Shown piece by piece: positions 25,001 to 33,198 of a stretch of DNA of 36,940 nucleotides. The first letter of the stretch is position 1. Each line of letters starts with the position of its first letter. The stretch is taken from NCBI GenBank assembly GCA_024698065.1, contig JAILRR010000097.1, positions 1-36,940 of the forward strand, read 5' to 3'. The notes below the pieces were generated by a model. The model saw only the letters and a program-made list of their open reading frames with translations, did not search any database and was not told the DNA's origin. The translations under genes and the position numbers were made by a program. Source of the stretch: Bacilli bacterium. GTDB taxonomy: Bacteria; Bacillota_I; Bacilli_A; RFN20; CAG-826.

Positions 25001-25009
25001 GCTTTTTTC

Positions 25010-25068
25010 TTATTCGAACTCAATGGTCGAAGTTGGTTTGTCGGTCGCATCGAAGAGGACGCGGTTGA
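25010..25068 (-). repeat. Right 59-bp direct repeat: 3' end of intact guaA (putative att site)
   Basis: Partner of 19197-19255. It forms the last codons and stop of the full guaA gene. Identity stops inside guaA after 25068, which marks the outer edge of the shared segment. Confidence 0.92.
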
Positions 25069-26326
25069 CGCCTTTGACTTCGTGGGTGATGCGGTAAGAG
25101 ACCTTTCTGATGAGGCTCATTGGGATATCGCTCACTTTAGCAGTGCAGAAGTCGATGGTGTCGACAGCCCTTAAGGCAATCGCGTAGTCATAGCTTCTGT
25201 CTCCATCGGCGATGCCAACGGATTTGATGTTGGTAAGGACGGCGAAGTACTGCGATGGGCGTTTGATTCCGCTCTTCTCGATCTCTTCTCTCCAGATGAG
25301 ATCAGCATCACGGAGGATGTCGAGTTTCTCTTTACGGAGTTCACCAAGGCAACGAACGCCGATGCCTGGGCCTGGGAATGGCTGACGGGAGACTTGCTCT
25401 TCTGGTAAGCCAAGGTATCTGCCGACTTCACGGACTTCGTCTTTGAATAAGTCTTTGAGAGGTTCAACTAAGCCAATGAATGGGAGGTCCTTTGGAAGAC
25501 CGCCGACATTGTGGTGGCTCTTGATGAGTTTGCCTTTGCCCATGCCAGACTCAATGCGGTCTGGGTAGATGGTGCCTTGAGCAAGATATGCGCCTTCGGC
25601 ATTGCCAGTTAAGGCTTCGGCGAAGACATCGATGAAGGTCTTGCCGATGATCTTTCTCTTTTGCTCAGGATCGGTGACACCTTTGAGGTTATCAAGGAAA
25701 AGCTGTTCTCTATCGAGATAATGGAAATCGAGAGGGAGGTCTGGGTTGTTATCGAAGGTCGCGCAGACTTGCTCTGGCTCACCTTTTCTAAGTAAGCCAT
25801 GGTTGATGAAATAGCAGTGGAGATTCTTGCCGATCGCTTTAGCGATGAGGGCAGCGGTAACCGCGGAATCAACACCACCAGAGAGAGCGCAGATGACTTT
25901 CTTGTCGCCGACTTGCTTTCTGATCTGTTCGATCATGCCTTCGGCGAAGGATTTGCCATCCCAGTTCTTTTTGGCTTTGACGATGCCAAAGAGGAAGTTC
26001 TCAAGATCTTTGTTCTCTCCTTCTTCGGAGAATTCGCCAACTGAAACGTTGGAAGGGAGCTTGTCCCCGAATTCTTTCTTCACGAGCTTAGCGCCATAGG
26101 TAACGGCTAAGATCGGTTTATTGAGTTCATAGACCCAAGAAGGAAGAGAAGCGCTTTCTTCTTCGAAGCAATCGCCAAGGACGATGCCTTCGACGTCTTC
26201 GCTCTTAATGGCTTCGATCTCCTTGTCATAGGCGGCGATCTCAGAGTAAACGTGGCTTTCTCTGATGCGACGGGCGATCACTTGGGAAGCGTGACCACCG
26301 AAGTCGACGACGATGATTTTCTCCAT
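25010..26326 (-). CDS. guaA: GMP synthetase with degenerate glutaminase domain (ammonia-dependent?)
   Basis: 438 residues, against about 510-525 for normal GuaA. The C-terminal parts are complete: PP-loop SGGVDS near residue 150, the ATP-pyrophosphatase core, and the RQPFPGPG dimerisation domain to the normal TIEFE end. The N-terminal class I glutaminase is eroded. It begins normally (IIVVDFGGHASQVIARRIRE), but the nucleophile motif GICYG reads AVTYGAK with Thr at position 76. About 75-80 residues that should hold the catalytic His and Glu (QFHPE block) are missing before NFLFGIVKAKKNW. It should still convert XMP to GMP with free ammonia, but not use glutamine unless another protein helps. 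It starts 4 bases after guaB with a GGAGG site inside the guaB end. The 3' end is the integration target described separately. Confidence 0.93.
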   Translation of the reverse strand: MEKIIVVDFGGHASQVIARRIRESHVYSEIAAYDKEIEAIKSEDVEGIVLGDCFEEESASLPSWVYELNKPILAVTYGAKLVKKEFGDKLPSNVSVGEFSEEGENKDLENFLFGIVKAKKNWDGKSFAEGMIEQIRKQVGDKKVICALSGGVDSAVTAALIAKAIGKNLHCYFINHGLLRKGEPEQVCATFDNNPDLPLDFHYLDREQLFLDNLKGVTDPEQKRKIIGKTFIDVFAEALTGNAEGAYLAQGTIYPDRIESGMGKGKLIKSHHNVGGLPKDLPFIGLVEPLKDLFKDEVREVGRYLGLPEEQVSRQPFPGPGIGVRCLGELRKEKLDILRDADLIWREEIEKSGIKRPSQYFAVLTNIKSVGIADGDRSYDYAIALRAVDTIDFCTAKVSDIPMSLIRKVSYRITHEVKGVNRVLFDATDKPTSTIEFE

Positions 26327-26330
26327 TTAA

Positions 26331-27470
26331 TTATGGCCTCCAGTAGTTAGAACTCTCTTTTTCAAGGGTGACATCGTGAGGATGGCTCTCCTTGAGAGAT
26401 GATGAAGTGATGCGGAGGAATTTGGCTTCCTTCTGAAGGGTTTCGAGGTCTTTGGCACCTTCATAACCCATACCTGCGCGGAGACCGCCAAGAAGTTCGA
26501 AGATGACGTCAGAGGCTGAGCCTTTGCAAGGGACAAGGGCCTCAACGCCTTCGGCGACGAGTTTCTTATGTGGGTCTTGGAAGTAACGGTCACTAGAACC
26601 ATTGGCCTGTGCCATGGCGGCTAAAGAGCCCATGCCACGGTACTGCTTATATTTCTTGCCATTGATGATGACGGTGTTGCCAGGAGCCTCGGCAGTGGAA
26701 CCGAAGATGGCACCGAGCATGACTGAGTCAGCGCCAGCGACGATGGCTTTGACGATATCGCCTGAGTAGCGGATGCCGCCATCGGCGATGAGAGGGATTT
26801 TATGTTCTTTGCAAGCTTTGGAGCATTCCATGATAGCGGTGATCTGTGGAACGCCCATACCGGAGATGACACGAGTGGTGCAGATGGAGCCAGGGCCCAT
26901 ACCGACCTTAATGGCGTCTGCGCCATTCTCGGCTAAGGTCTTGGCGCCTTCGTAAGTGGCGACGTTACCAGCGACGATATCGATGTTTGGGAAAGCTTTC
27001 TTGAGGTCCTTAAGGGCTTCAACGACGTTTTTGCTATGGCCATGTGCGCTATCGAGGATGAAGAAGTCGGCTCCCGCTGCGGCGAGGGCTTTCGCTCTTT
27101 CGAGTTTCTCAGCCTTGATGCCAAGAGAGGCACCGACGATGAGTTTGCCATTCTTATCTAAGTTGGCGTTTGGATATTCTTCTAAAGAAACGAGTGTGTC
27201 CTTGACCATCTTGATCTCGGCTGCTTGGGCTTCGATCGACATATTCTTATGGATGACGCCGACTCCGCCGTTTTCGGCAAGGGCGATCGCCATTTCGTGT
27301 TCGGTGACGGTGTCCATGGCGGCACTCATCAAAGGAACGTTGAGGGTGAGATTTCTAGTGAGGCGGGTTTTTAGCGACACCATGTCAGGTGTGATTTCGC
27401 TATACCTAGGGATGAGGAGAACATCATCGAATGTAAGGCCGAAGCCTACGATTTTGTCGTCAAATTGCAT
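26331..27470 (-). CDS. guaB: IMP dehydrogenase lacking CBS domains
   Basis: 379 residues, against about 485 for usual IMPDH. The catalytic barrel is complete: LTFDDVLLIP at the start, GPGSICTTR with catalytic C197, IADGGIRYSGD, and the flap GMGSLAAM followed by GVEALVPCKG. The two-CBS Bateman module that normally follows the second strand is absent; EIKMVKDT passes almost directly to KLIVGASLG. CBS-free IMPDHs are known in a few organisms and still work, but lack purine-nucleotide allostery. The enzyme oxidises IMP to XMP with NAD and feeds GuaA. It starts at ATG 27470 after an AGGAGG site and has its own promoter. Confidence 0.95.
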   Translation of the reverse strand: MQFDDKIVGFGLTFDDVLLIPRYSEITPDMVSLKTRLTRNLTLNVPLMSAAMDTVTEHEMAIALAENGGVGVIHKNMSIEAQAAEIKMVKDTLVSLEEYPNANLDKNGKLIVGASLGIKAEKLERAKALAAAGADFFILDSAHGHSKNVVEALKDLKKAFPNIDIVAGNVATYEGAKTLAENGADAIKVGMGPGSICTTRVISGMGVPQITAIMECSKACKEHKIPLIADGGIRYSGDIVKAIVAGADSVMLGAIFGSTAEAPGNTVIINGKKYKQYRGMGSLAAMAQANGSSDRYFQDPHKKLVAEGVEALVPCKGSASDVIFELLGGLRAGMGYEGAKDLETLQKEAKFLRITSSSLKESHPHDVTLEKESSNYWRP

Positions 27471-27523
27471 TTAAGCCACCTCCTTCTGTAACAAAAATTT
27501 TTGGGCTCTTTTTATTACGAATC

Positions 27524-27545
27524 ATTATACCTTCCATATAATGGA
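27524..27545 (-). promoter_or_regulatory. guaBA promoter with palindrome in the spacer
   Basis: On the minus strand a consensus TATAAT lies at 27529-27524, about 50 bases before the guaB ATG. The inverted repeat TCCAT-3-ATGGA (27533-27545) fills the spacer just upstream, where a repressor could bind. No good -35 is visible (the nearest is TTTTCC). The leader is too short for a purine riboswitch. Confidence 0.65.
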
Positions 27546-27960
27546 GGGGAAAACCATTTCTGAGTGAAAGCGGTTACTACTCAAAATACATTTAAGAAAA
27601 AACTTAAATAAGTGCACACCCAAAAAAGAGGCAAAATCAACAGCTCAAAACAGAGCCTTTTGTACACAGCGTTAGTATTTATTCAGATTGTAGCAAGTCG
27701 TTTTGAAAGTGGCGGATTTTCCTTATCAAATTCGTTACTTTCAAACTGGGTGAAAATATGACGGAAAACATATTTACAAAATTTGATTTAAAGTAGGGGA
27801 CATCGGCTCGAATACGCATTTGAAAAGAACATTTTTACCTTGTTTTTGGGTGGTGGCTTTTACACCGGAGAATATTAAAGCATCCCTCTACCGATTTACC
27901 GATTTTTCGTCACCAAATCCCAAATTTGGACCAAATCGCATAACGCGCATATCATCTTTA
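27541..27960. other. Intergenic region rich in inverted repeats, no gene
   Basis: No supported coding frame. Perfect inverted repeats: ATTTAAG/CTTAAAT (27590-27609, 6-base spacer), TTTGAAAGT/ACTTTCAAA (27702-27745, 26-base loop), AAATATG/CATATTT (27754-27775), and the palindrome CCAAATTTGG (27920-27929). These may be operators for a sugar regulator such as the AraC-type protein, or a structured leader RNA. No terminator with a T-run is present. Confidence 0.5.
27565..27578 (+). promoter_or_regulatory. cre-like sequence near the guaBA promoter
   Basis: TGAAAGCGGTTACT differs from the CcpA cre consensus TGNAANCGNWNNCA only at the last base. It lies about 35 bases upstream of the guaBA -10 on the minus strand. 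It may be chance. Confidence 0.4.
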
Positions 27961-27989
27961 TTGCTAAAAGGATTAGCCGCGACTAAAAT
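27961..27989 (+). promoter_or_regulatory. Promoter of the xylose operon
   Basis: TTGCTA (27961-27966), 17 bases, TAAAAT (27984-27989): a good sigma-A-type promoter on the plus strand, about 105 bases before the xylA ATG. Confidence 0.7.
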
Positions 27990-28041
27990 AAAATCCATAA
28001 ACATAAGTTTTGTCCATGAGGGGAAAACAAATGCCATTGGC

Positions 28042-28055
28042 TGAAAGCGCTTTCA
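28042..28055 (+). promoter_or_regulatory. Catabolite-response element (cre), CcpA operator
   Basis: TGAAAGCGCTTTCA is a perfect palindrome and matches the cre consensus TGNAANCGNWNNCA at every fixed position. It lies about 50 bases downstream of the promoter, where CcpA bound to it would block elongation. It predicts glucose repression of xylAB. Confidence 0.88.
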
Positions 28056-28093
28056 CCTTTAGAATGGACACAAACACAAGGAGTTAACAAGAA

Positions 28094-29419
28094 ATGGAAT
28101 ACTTCCCATTCGTCAAACAGGTCCAATACAAGGGCCCATCCTCAACTGAACCATTTGCGTTCAAATATTACGATGCCAACCGCATCGTTCTTGGCAAACC
28201 AATGAAAGATTGGATGCCATTCGCTATGTCCTGGTGGCACAACCTCGGTGCTGCTGGCACCGACATGTTCGGTGGCAACACCATGGACAAGTCCTGGGGC
28301 GTCGATAAAGAAAAAGACCCAATGGGCTATGCCAAAGCCAAAGTTGATGCCGGCTTCGAATTCATGAAGAAGATGGGCATCGAATATTACTGCTTCCACG
28401 ATGTCGACCTCGTTCCAGAGTGCGACGACATCACCGTTATGTACCAGAGACTCGACGAAATCGGCGACTACCTTCTCAAGAAGCAGAAGGAAACCGGTAT
28501 CAAACTTCTTTGGTCAACCGCCAACGCCTTCGGACACCGCCGTTTCATGAACGGTGCTGGTTCCAGCAACTCCGCCGAAGTCTATTGCTTCGCCGCCGCC
28601 CAGATCAAGAAAGCTCTCGAGCTCTGCGTCAAACTCGGTGGCAAAGGCTATGTCTTCTGGGGTGGACGTGAAGGCTACGAAACCCTTCTCAACACCGACA
28701 TCAAGTTCGAAGAAGAGAACATCGCCAACCTTATGAGATGCGCCCGTGACTATGGCCGCAAGATCGGATTCAAAGGCGACTTCTACATCGAACCAAAACC
28801 AAAAGAGCCAACGAAACATCAGTATGACTTCGATGCCGCTACCGCCATCGGATTCCTCCGCAAGTACGGTCTCGACAAAGACTTCAAGATGAACATCGAA
28901 GCCAACCACGCCACCTTAGCTGGCCACACCTTCGAACACGAACTCCGTATGTCCGCCATCAACGGCATGCTCGGTTCCATCGACGCCAACGAGGGTGATA
29001 CCCTTCTCGGATGGGATGTCGACAGATTCCCAGCCAACGTTTACAGCGCCACCTTCGCTATGCTCGAAGTCATCAAAGCCGGCGGTCTCACCGGTGGCTT
29101 CAACTTCGACGCCAAGAACCGTCGCGCTTCCAACACCTATGAAGATATGTTCAAGGCTTTCGTCCTTGGCATGGATACCTTCGCTTTAGGCCTTCTCAAT
29201 GCCGAAGCCCTCATCAAAGATGGCCGCATCGAGAAGTTCGTCGAAGATAGATACGCCACCTTCAAGTCTGGCATCGGCGCCAAGATCCGCGACCACTCTG
29301 CCACCCTTGAAGATCTCGCTGCCCACGCTCTTGAAGCCAAGGTCTGCGCTGATCCAGGCAGTGGCGACGAGGAAGAACTCCAGGAAATCCTCAACCAGGT
29401 CATGTTCGGTAAGAAATAA
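28094..29419 (+). CDS. xylA: Xylose isomerase
   Basis: 441 residues, the usual length of class II XylA. Signatures: YYCFHDVDLVPE with catalytic H102, VFWGGREGYETLLNTD, the metal site EPKPKEPTKHQYDFD, and MNIEANHATLAGHTFEHEL with further metal ligands. It converts D-xylose to D-xylulose in the cytoplasm. The start has an AGGAG site 10 bases upstream. The stop overlaps the xylB start by one base (TAATG), so translation is coupled. Expression is controlled by the promoter and cre element just upstream. Confidence 0.98.
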   Translation: MEYFPFVKQVQYKGPSSTEPFAFKYYDANRIVLGKPMKDWMPFAMSWWHNLGAAGTDMFGGNTMDKSWGVDKEKDPMGYAKAKVDAGFEFMKKMGIEYYCFHDVDLVPECDDITVMYQRLDEIGDYLLKKQKETGIKLLWSTANAFGHRRFMNGAGSSNSAEVYCFAAAQIKKALELCVKLGGKGYVFWGGREGYETLLNTDIKFEEENIANLMRCARDYGRKIGFKGDFYIEPKPKEPTKHQYDFDAATAIGFLRKYGLDKDFKMNIEANHATLAGHTFEHELRMSAINGMLGSIDANEGDTLLGWDVDRFPANVYSATFAMLEVIKAGGLTGGFNFDAKNRRASNTYEDMFKAFVLGMDTFALGLLNAEALIKDGRIEKFVEDRYATFKSGIGAKIRDHSATLEDLAAHALEAKVCADPGSGDEEELQEILNQVMFGKK

Positions 29420-30882
29420 TGGACCACTACATTGGCATTGACCTAGGGACAAGCGCCCTTAAGGCTTTATTTGTCCGCGAAGACGGAAAAATCCTTGCCA
29501 AAGCCAGCGTCCCTTATGATTGCTCACACCCACACGAATTCTGGTCTGAGCAAGAACCTTCCCTCTGGTTCAACGCTTGCAAACAAGCTGTTAAAGAATT
29601 AGTGCGCGTCACCGGCCATAGCGATGTCAAAGCAATCGGCATCGCCGGCCAGATGCATGGCCTTGTCATGCTCGATAAGGATGACAAAGTCCTTCGTCCA
29701 GCTATCCTCTGGAACGATGGAAGAAGCCAGGAAGAAACCGATTATCTCAACAACAACATCGGCAAGGCGAAGTTAACCGAATTAACCGGCAACATCGCCT
29801 TCGCCGGTTTCACTGCCCCAAAAATCCTCTGGGTCAAAAAGCATGAGCCAAGCGTCTTCGCTGCTACGAAGAAGATCATGCTTCCAAAGGATTACCTCAA
29901 CTACATGTTGAGCGGCAAATTCGTCACTGATTACAGTGATGCCAGCGGCTTCTTGCTCTTAGATGTCAGGAACCGCAAATACTCCAAAGAAATGCTCGAA
30001 ATCTGTGGCATTACCGAAGAGATGATGCCAGAGCTCCATGAGTCTAGCGACGTCATCGGCACCCTCAAAGAAGAATTCGCCAAAGAGTTCGGAATTGAGC
30101 CTGGATGCAAACTCGTTGCTGGCGCTGGAGACAACGCTGGCTCCGCGATTGGTACCGGAACCATCGGCGAAGGAAGATGCAATATCTCCCTTGGCACCTC
30201 CGGAACCATCTTCATCTCATCATCCCATTTCTGCCCAGACGTCAAAAACGCCCTTCATAGCTTCTGCGACGCTGCCGGTGCATACCATCTTCTTGGCTGC
30301 ACTCTTAGCGCTGCCAGTGCTCGTAAGTGGTGGTTAGAGCAGATCAGAGAGACCGAAGACTTCGCCAAAGACGAGATCGATGTCAAAGGCGCGAAGGAGA
30401 GCAATGTCTTCTTCATGCCATACCTCGCTGGCGAACGTTCCCCATATAACGATGTCAAAGTGAGAGCCGCTTTCCTTGGCTTAGACTCCACGACCACCAA
30501 GGCCGATATGTCTAGAGCCGTCATGGAAGGTGTCGCCTTCTCCCTCAAGGATTGCCTTGACGCCGCCAAAGAAGACGGCGCTTGCCCACAGATGGCCACC
30601 ATCTCTGGCGGAGGCTTCCGCAGTGAGGAGTGGTGCCAGATCTTCGCTGACATCTTCGAGATCCAGCTTTCCAAACTCGACGGCAACGAAGGACCATCCT
30701 TCGGTGGCGCCATCCTTGGCATGGTTGGAGATGGAAAATATGAGTCTTGCGCCGCTGCGGCTGCCAAGATCATCAAGAAAGCGAAAGTCTACTTCCCAAA
30801 CGAAGCGAAGTTCGCTTACTACCGCGCCAAACACGCCAAATATAAGAGCATCTATCCTCTTATCAAACAGATAGAAGACTAA
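29419..30882 (+). CDS. xylB: Xylulokinase
   Basis: 487 residues, FGGY kinase family. Visible: IGIDLGTSALKALFV (phosphate 1 loop), GIAGQMHGLVMLD followed by RPAILWNDGR (the XylB-type substrate block), GAGDNAGSAIGTG with the catalytic Asp, ISLGTSGT (phosphate 2 loop) and SGGGFRS (adenosine site). It phosphorylates D-xylulose to xylulose-5-P for the pentose phosphate pathway. It is coupled to xylA through a one-base overlap and followed after 15 bases by the AraC-type gene. No transporter gene for xylose is in the window. Confidence 0.97.
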   Translation: MDHYIGIDLGTSALKALFVREDGKILAKASVPYDCSHPHEFWSEQEPSLWFNACKQAVKELVRVTGHSDVKAIGIAGQMHGLVMLDKDDKVLRPAILWNDGRSQEETDYLNNNIGKAKLTELTGNIAFAGFTAPKILWVKKHEPSVFAATKKIMLPKDYLNYMLSGKFVTDYSDASGFLLLDVRNRKYSKEMLEICGITEEMMPELHESSDVIGTLKEEFAKEFGIEPGCKLVAGAGDNAGSAIGTGTIGEGRCNISLGTSGTIFISSSHFCPDVKNALHSFCDAAGAYHLLGCTLSAASARKWWLEQIRETEDFAKDEIDVKGAKESNVFFMPYLAGERSPYNDVKVRAAFLGLDSTTTKADMSRAVMEGVAFSLKDCLDAAKEDGACPQMATISGGGFRSEEWCQIFADIFEIQLSKLDGNEGPSFGGAILGMVGDGKYESCAAAAAKIIKKAKVYFPNEAKFAYYRAKHAKYKSIYPLIKQIED

Positions 30883-30897
30883 AAAGGAGACTTATCG

Positions 30898-31686
30898 ATG
30901 TCAGAGAAGACGGTCTCGTTTGAGGAAGGTCGTTCGAATAGAGTTAACTACCTTTATCATCAAGACGATACGAATCTAACGTTTTCCGCCCATTTTCATG
31001 ACAGCTTTGAGTTCCTTTATTGCTACGAAGGCCTCTTAAAACTCTCAGTGGACAAACATGAGTTCACGCTTCACTCAGGTGAGGCTGCCCTCATTCTCCC
31101 AAACCAAATCCACCTTTATGAGACCGTTGGGTCTTCCAAAAGCTATCTTTGCATATTCTCTCCTGACCACGTCGATGCGTTTTACCCATCGACGGTCAAG
31201 GAGTGTGCAGCAAACCCTGTCTTCAAATTCGACCAATACCTGAATCTAATCGAGGACATAAAGCACTCCGGCGACCCTTATTTAGTCCGCAGTGCTTTTT
31301 ATTTCATCGCAAGCATCTACAACAAACTCCCAAAGGTGCCGCGTGAAAAGAAATTCACCACCCTTGTTGGGCAGGTTCTCTCCTACGTCGAAGAGAATTA
31401 TAAGAGCAACATCTCCCTTGATGACTTCTCGAAGAAAGTCGGTTACGACTATCACTATCTCTCTAACGTCGTCAATGACGGCCTCAAAGAAAACTTCAGA
31501 AGCTATCTCAACAGGTTCAGGGTCCAAAAGGCCATCGAGCTCTTAAAAAGAGACGATGTCCAAATTCAGGAAGTGGCAGAGGAGGTCGGTTATGACTCTT
31601 TGCGCACTTTCAACCGCAACTTCTTAAAAATAATCGGTAAGACCCCAAGGGATTACCGGGAGGAAATACTGGAGGAGAACAAATGA
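30898..31686 (+). CDS. AraC-family transcriptional regulator
   Basis: 262 residues. The N-terminal cupin-type sensor (about 15-100; AHFHDSFEFLYCYEGLLKLS ... GEAALILPNQIHLYE) should bind a sugar. The C-terminal domain has two helix-turn-helix units: SLDDFSKKVGYDYHYLS, and QIQEVAEEVGYDSLRTFNRNF with the family end GKTPRDYR. AAGGAGA lies upstream. Its stop overlaps the start of the GH43 gene (ATGA), so it sits inside the operon it probably activates. The ligand is most likely xylose or a xylo-oligosaccharide by context. Confidence 0.93.
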   Translation: MSEKTVSFEEGRSNRVNYLYHQDDTNLTFSAHFHDSFEFLYCYEGLLKLSVDKHEFTLHSGEAALILPNQIHLYETVGSSKSYLCIFSPDHVDAFYPSTVKECAANPVFKFDQYLNLIEDIKHSGDPYLVRSAFYFIASIYNKLPKVPREKKFTTLVGQVLSYVEENYKSNISLDDFSKKVGYDYHYLSNVVNDGLKENFRSYLNRFRVQKAIELLKRDDVQIQEVAEEVGYDSLRTFNRNFLKIIGKTPRDYREEILEENK

Positions 31687-33101
31687 AAAAGCAAGTATTC
31701 AATCCTTATTTGCCTTTAGATGAATATATCCCTGACGCTGAACCTCATATCTTTGGCGACAGAGTCTACATCTATGGCTCCCATGACCGTTTCAACGGCC
31801 ACGATTTCTGTGTCTTGGACCACATCACTTACAGCGCCCCAATCGATGATTTAAGTGATTGGCGTTACGAAGGCGTCATCTTCAAGAGAAAAGACGACCC
31901 ACATAATGGCAAGAACGGCAGAAGTCCTCTTTACGCCCCAGATGCCATCCAGGGCCCAGATGGAAAATATTATCTTTACTACTTCGCCGCTTACCATAAC
32001 GAGATCGGCGTCGCTGTCTGCGATACCCCATGCGGACAGTTCAAACCTATCGGTTATGTCCACCATGCCGATGGCACCCACCTTGGCAGAAAGAAAGGCG
32101 ATGGCTTCGCTTTCGACCCAGGCGTCTACGTCGAAGGAAATGACGTTTATCTCTACACCGGCTTCGGACCAGTCCATTACCCATTAACAATGGGCAAGCA
32201 GTCCAAAGAAGGCGCGACTTGCTGCAAGCTCGACAAAGACATGATGACCATCATCGGCGAGCCAAAGATCATCTGCAAAGTTAAGAGAAACAGCAAAGGC
32301 ACCGAATGGGAAGGCCACGAATTCTTCGAAGCTTCCTCCATGAGAAAGATCGGTGACAAATACTATTTCATCTATTCTTCCTTCCTCGGACACGAGCTTT
32401 GCTACGCTATCTCCGATAAACCAGATGGCGACTTCCACTTCGGTGGCACCATCATCTCAATCGGTGATATCGGCCTTGGCAACCACAAAGATCCAAAGAC
32501 CGCGAGCAACTTCACCGGCAACACCCATGGTTCCATCCTTACCATTGGCGACAAGCACTATATCTTCTATCACCGTCACACCAATAGAGATTGCTTCTCC
32601 CGTCAGGCTTGCGCTGAGCCAATCGAAATCGCTGCCGATGGCTCCATCAAACAAGTCGAAGTCACTTCCTGTGGCTTAAATGGTGGACCTCTCAAAGCCG
32701 AAGGCGCTTACCCAGCCTACATCGCTTGCAACCTCACTTCTCCAAAAGGCGGCAAGTTCATGAGCCCATTCAAGTGCCATGGCCACCCATATTTCACCCA
32801 GAGCAAAGATGAGAAGCCAGTCCCATATATCGCTAACGTCTTTAATGGCGTCAGAGCTGGTTTCAAATACTTCGACTTCAAGAATGAGAAAGTTGATTTC
32901 TCCCTTACCTTAAAAGGCAAAGCCGAAGGTTACTTCAAAGTCATCATCGATGACAAAGAAGTCGGCAAGGTTGAAGTTAAGCCATCCAAGGAACTCGCCA
33001 CCTTCAAGACCGAGATCAAAGTCGAGAAGGGCAAGCATGCCTTATTCGTCGAATATGTCGGCAAAGGCAAGTGCGAACTCCACACAATCGCCTTCAATTA
33101 A
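31683..33101 (+). CDS. GH43 glycoside hydrolase with C-terminal CBM6-like domain (beta-xylosidase / arabinofuranosidase)
   Basis: 472 residues without signal peptide, so cytoplasmic. The five-bladed GH43 propeller starts FNPYLPLDEYIPDAEPHIFG, with the catalytic base Asp in IPDAEP, the pKa-modulating Asp in YAPDAIQGPDG and the acid Glu in EFFEASSMRK. A beta-sandwich like CBM6 begins about residue 380 (VFNGVRAGFKYFDF ... EKGKHALFVEYVGKG). The best guess is a beta-xylosidase that cleaves imported xylo-oligosaccharides to xylose for XylA. An alpha-arabinofuranosidase is the alternative, since the family cannot be split by eye. It is coupled to the AraC gene by a 4-base overlap. Confidence 0.93.
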   Translation: MKKQVFNPYLPLDEYIPDAEPHIFGDRVYIYGSHDRFNGHDFCVLDHITYSAPIDDLSDWRYEGVIFKRKDDPHNGKNGRSPLYAPDAIQGPDGKYYLYYFAAYHNEIGVAVCDTPCGQFKPIGYVHHADGTHLGRKKGDGFAFDPGVYVEGNDVYLYTGFGPVHYPLTMGKQSKEGATCCKLDKDMMTIIGEPKIICKVKRNSKGTEWEGHEFFEASSMRKIGDKYYFIYSSFLGHELCYAISDKPDGDFHFGGTIISIGDIGLGNHKDPKTASNFTGNTHGSILTIGDKHYIFYHRHTNRDCFSRQACAEPIEIAADGSIKQVEVTSCGLNGGPLKAEGAYPAYIACNLTSPKGGKFMSPFKCHGHPYFTQSKDEKPVPYIANVFNGVRAGFKYFDFKNEKVDFSLTLKGKAEGYFKVIIDDKEVGKVEVKPSKELATFKTEIKVEKGKHALFVEYVGKGKCELHTIAFN

Positions 33102-33118
33102 GCGATAACCTAAAAATT

Positions 33119-33146
33119 AAGACCCTGTTTCACAGGGTCTTTTTTC
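33119..33146 (+). terminator. Terminator of the xylose operon
   Basis: AAGACCCTGT (33119-33128) pairs with ACAGGGTCTT (33132-33141) over a 3-base loop and is followed by a T-run. Canonical and strong. Confidence 0.95.
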
Positions 33147-33164
33147 TTCCGGATCATTTTTTTC

Positions 33165-33192
33165 TTGTTAAATATGTCGGATACGATATAAT
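33165..33192 (+). promoter_or_regulatory. Promoter of the peroxide-defence cluster, possibly leaderless
   Basis: TTGTTA (33165-33170), 16 bases, TATAAT (33187-33192). The regulator ATG is at 33199, the expected transcription start, so the mRNA may have no leader. No Shine-Dalgarno is visible between. Confidence 0.65.
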
Positions 33193-33198
33193 GTAGGC

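Larger units (their letters stand above)
19256..25009. mobile_element. Putative element integrated at the guaA 3' end (protease + ABC transporter), no integrase seen
   Basis: 5754 bp between two direct repeats of the guaA 3' end. The cargo is a secreted S8 protease and a fused ABC transporter, both on the plus strand and with weaker codon bias than the flanking core genes. The guaA gene stays intact at the right end, as expected when a site-specific recombinase uses a gene's 3' end as attachment site. guaA is an established hotspot for genomic islands. No integrase, excisionase or replication gene is visible, so it may be a decayed island or a unit moved in trans. Unequal recombination after a partial guaA duplication is a less likely alternative. 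Confidence 0.7.

Noticed and set aside
27471..27545. Guanine/purine riboswitch before guaB
   Set aside because: The leader from the -10 to the ATG is only about 50 bases, too short for the aptamer, and no aptamer core is seen.
27820..28044. Open frame of 74 codons upstream of xylA
   Set aside because: It runs through the xyl promoter and cre site, has no ribosome site and no recognisable domain.
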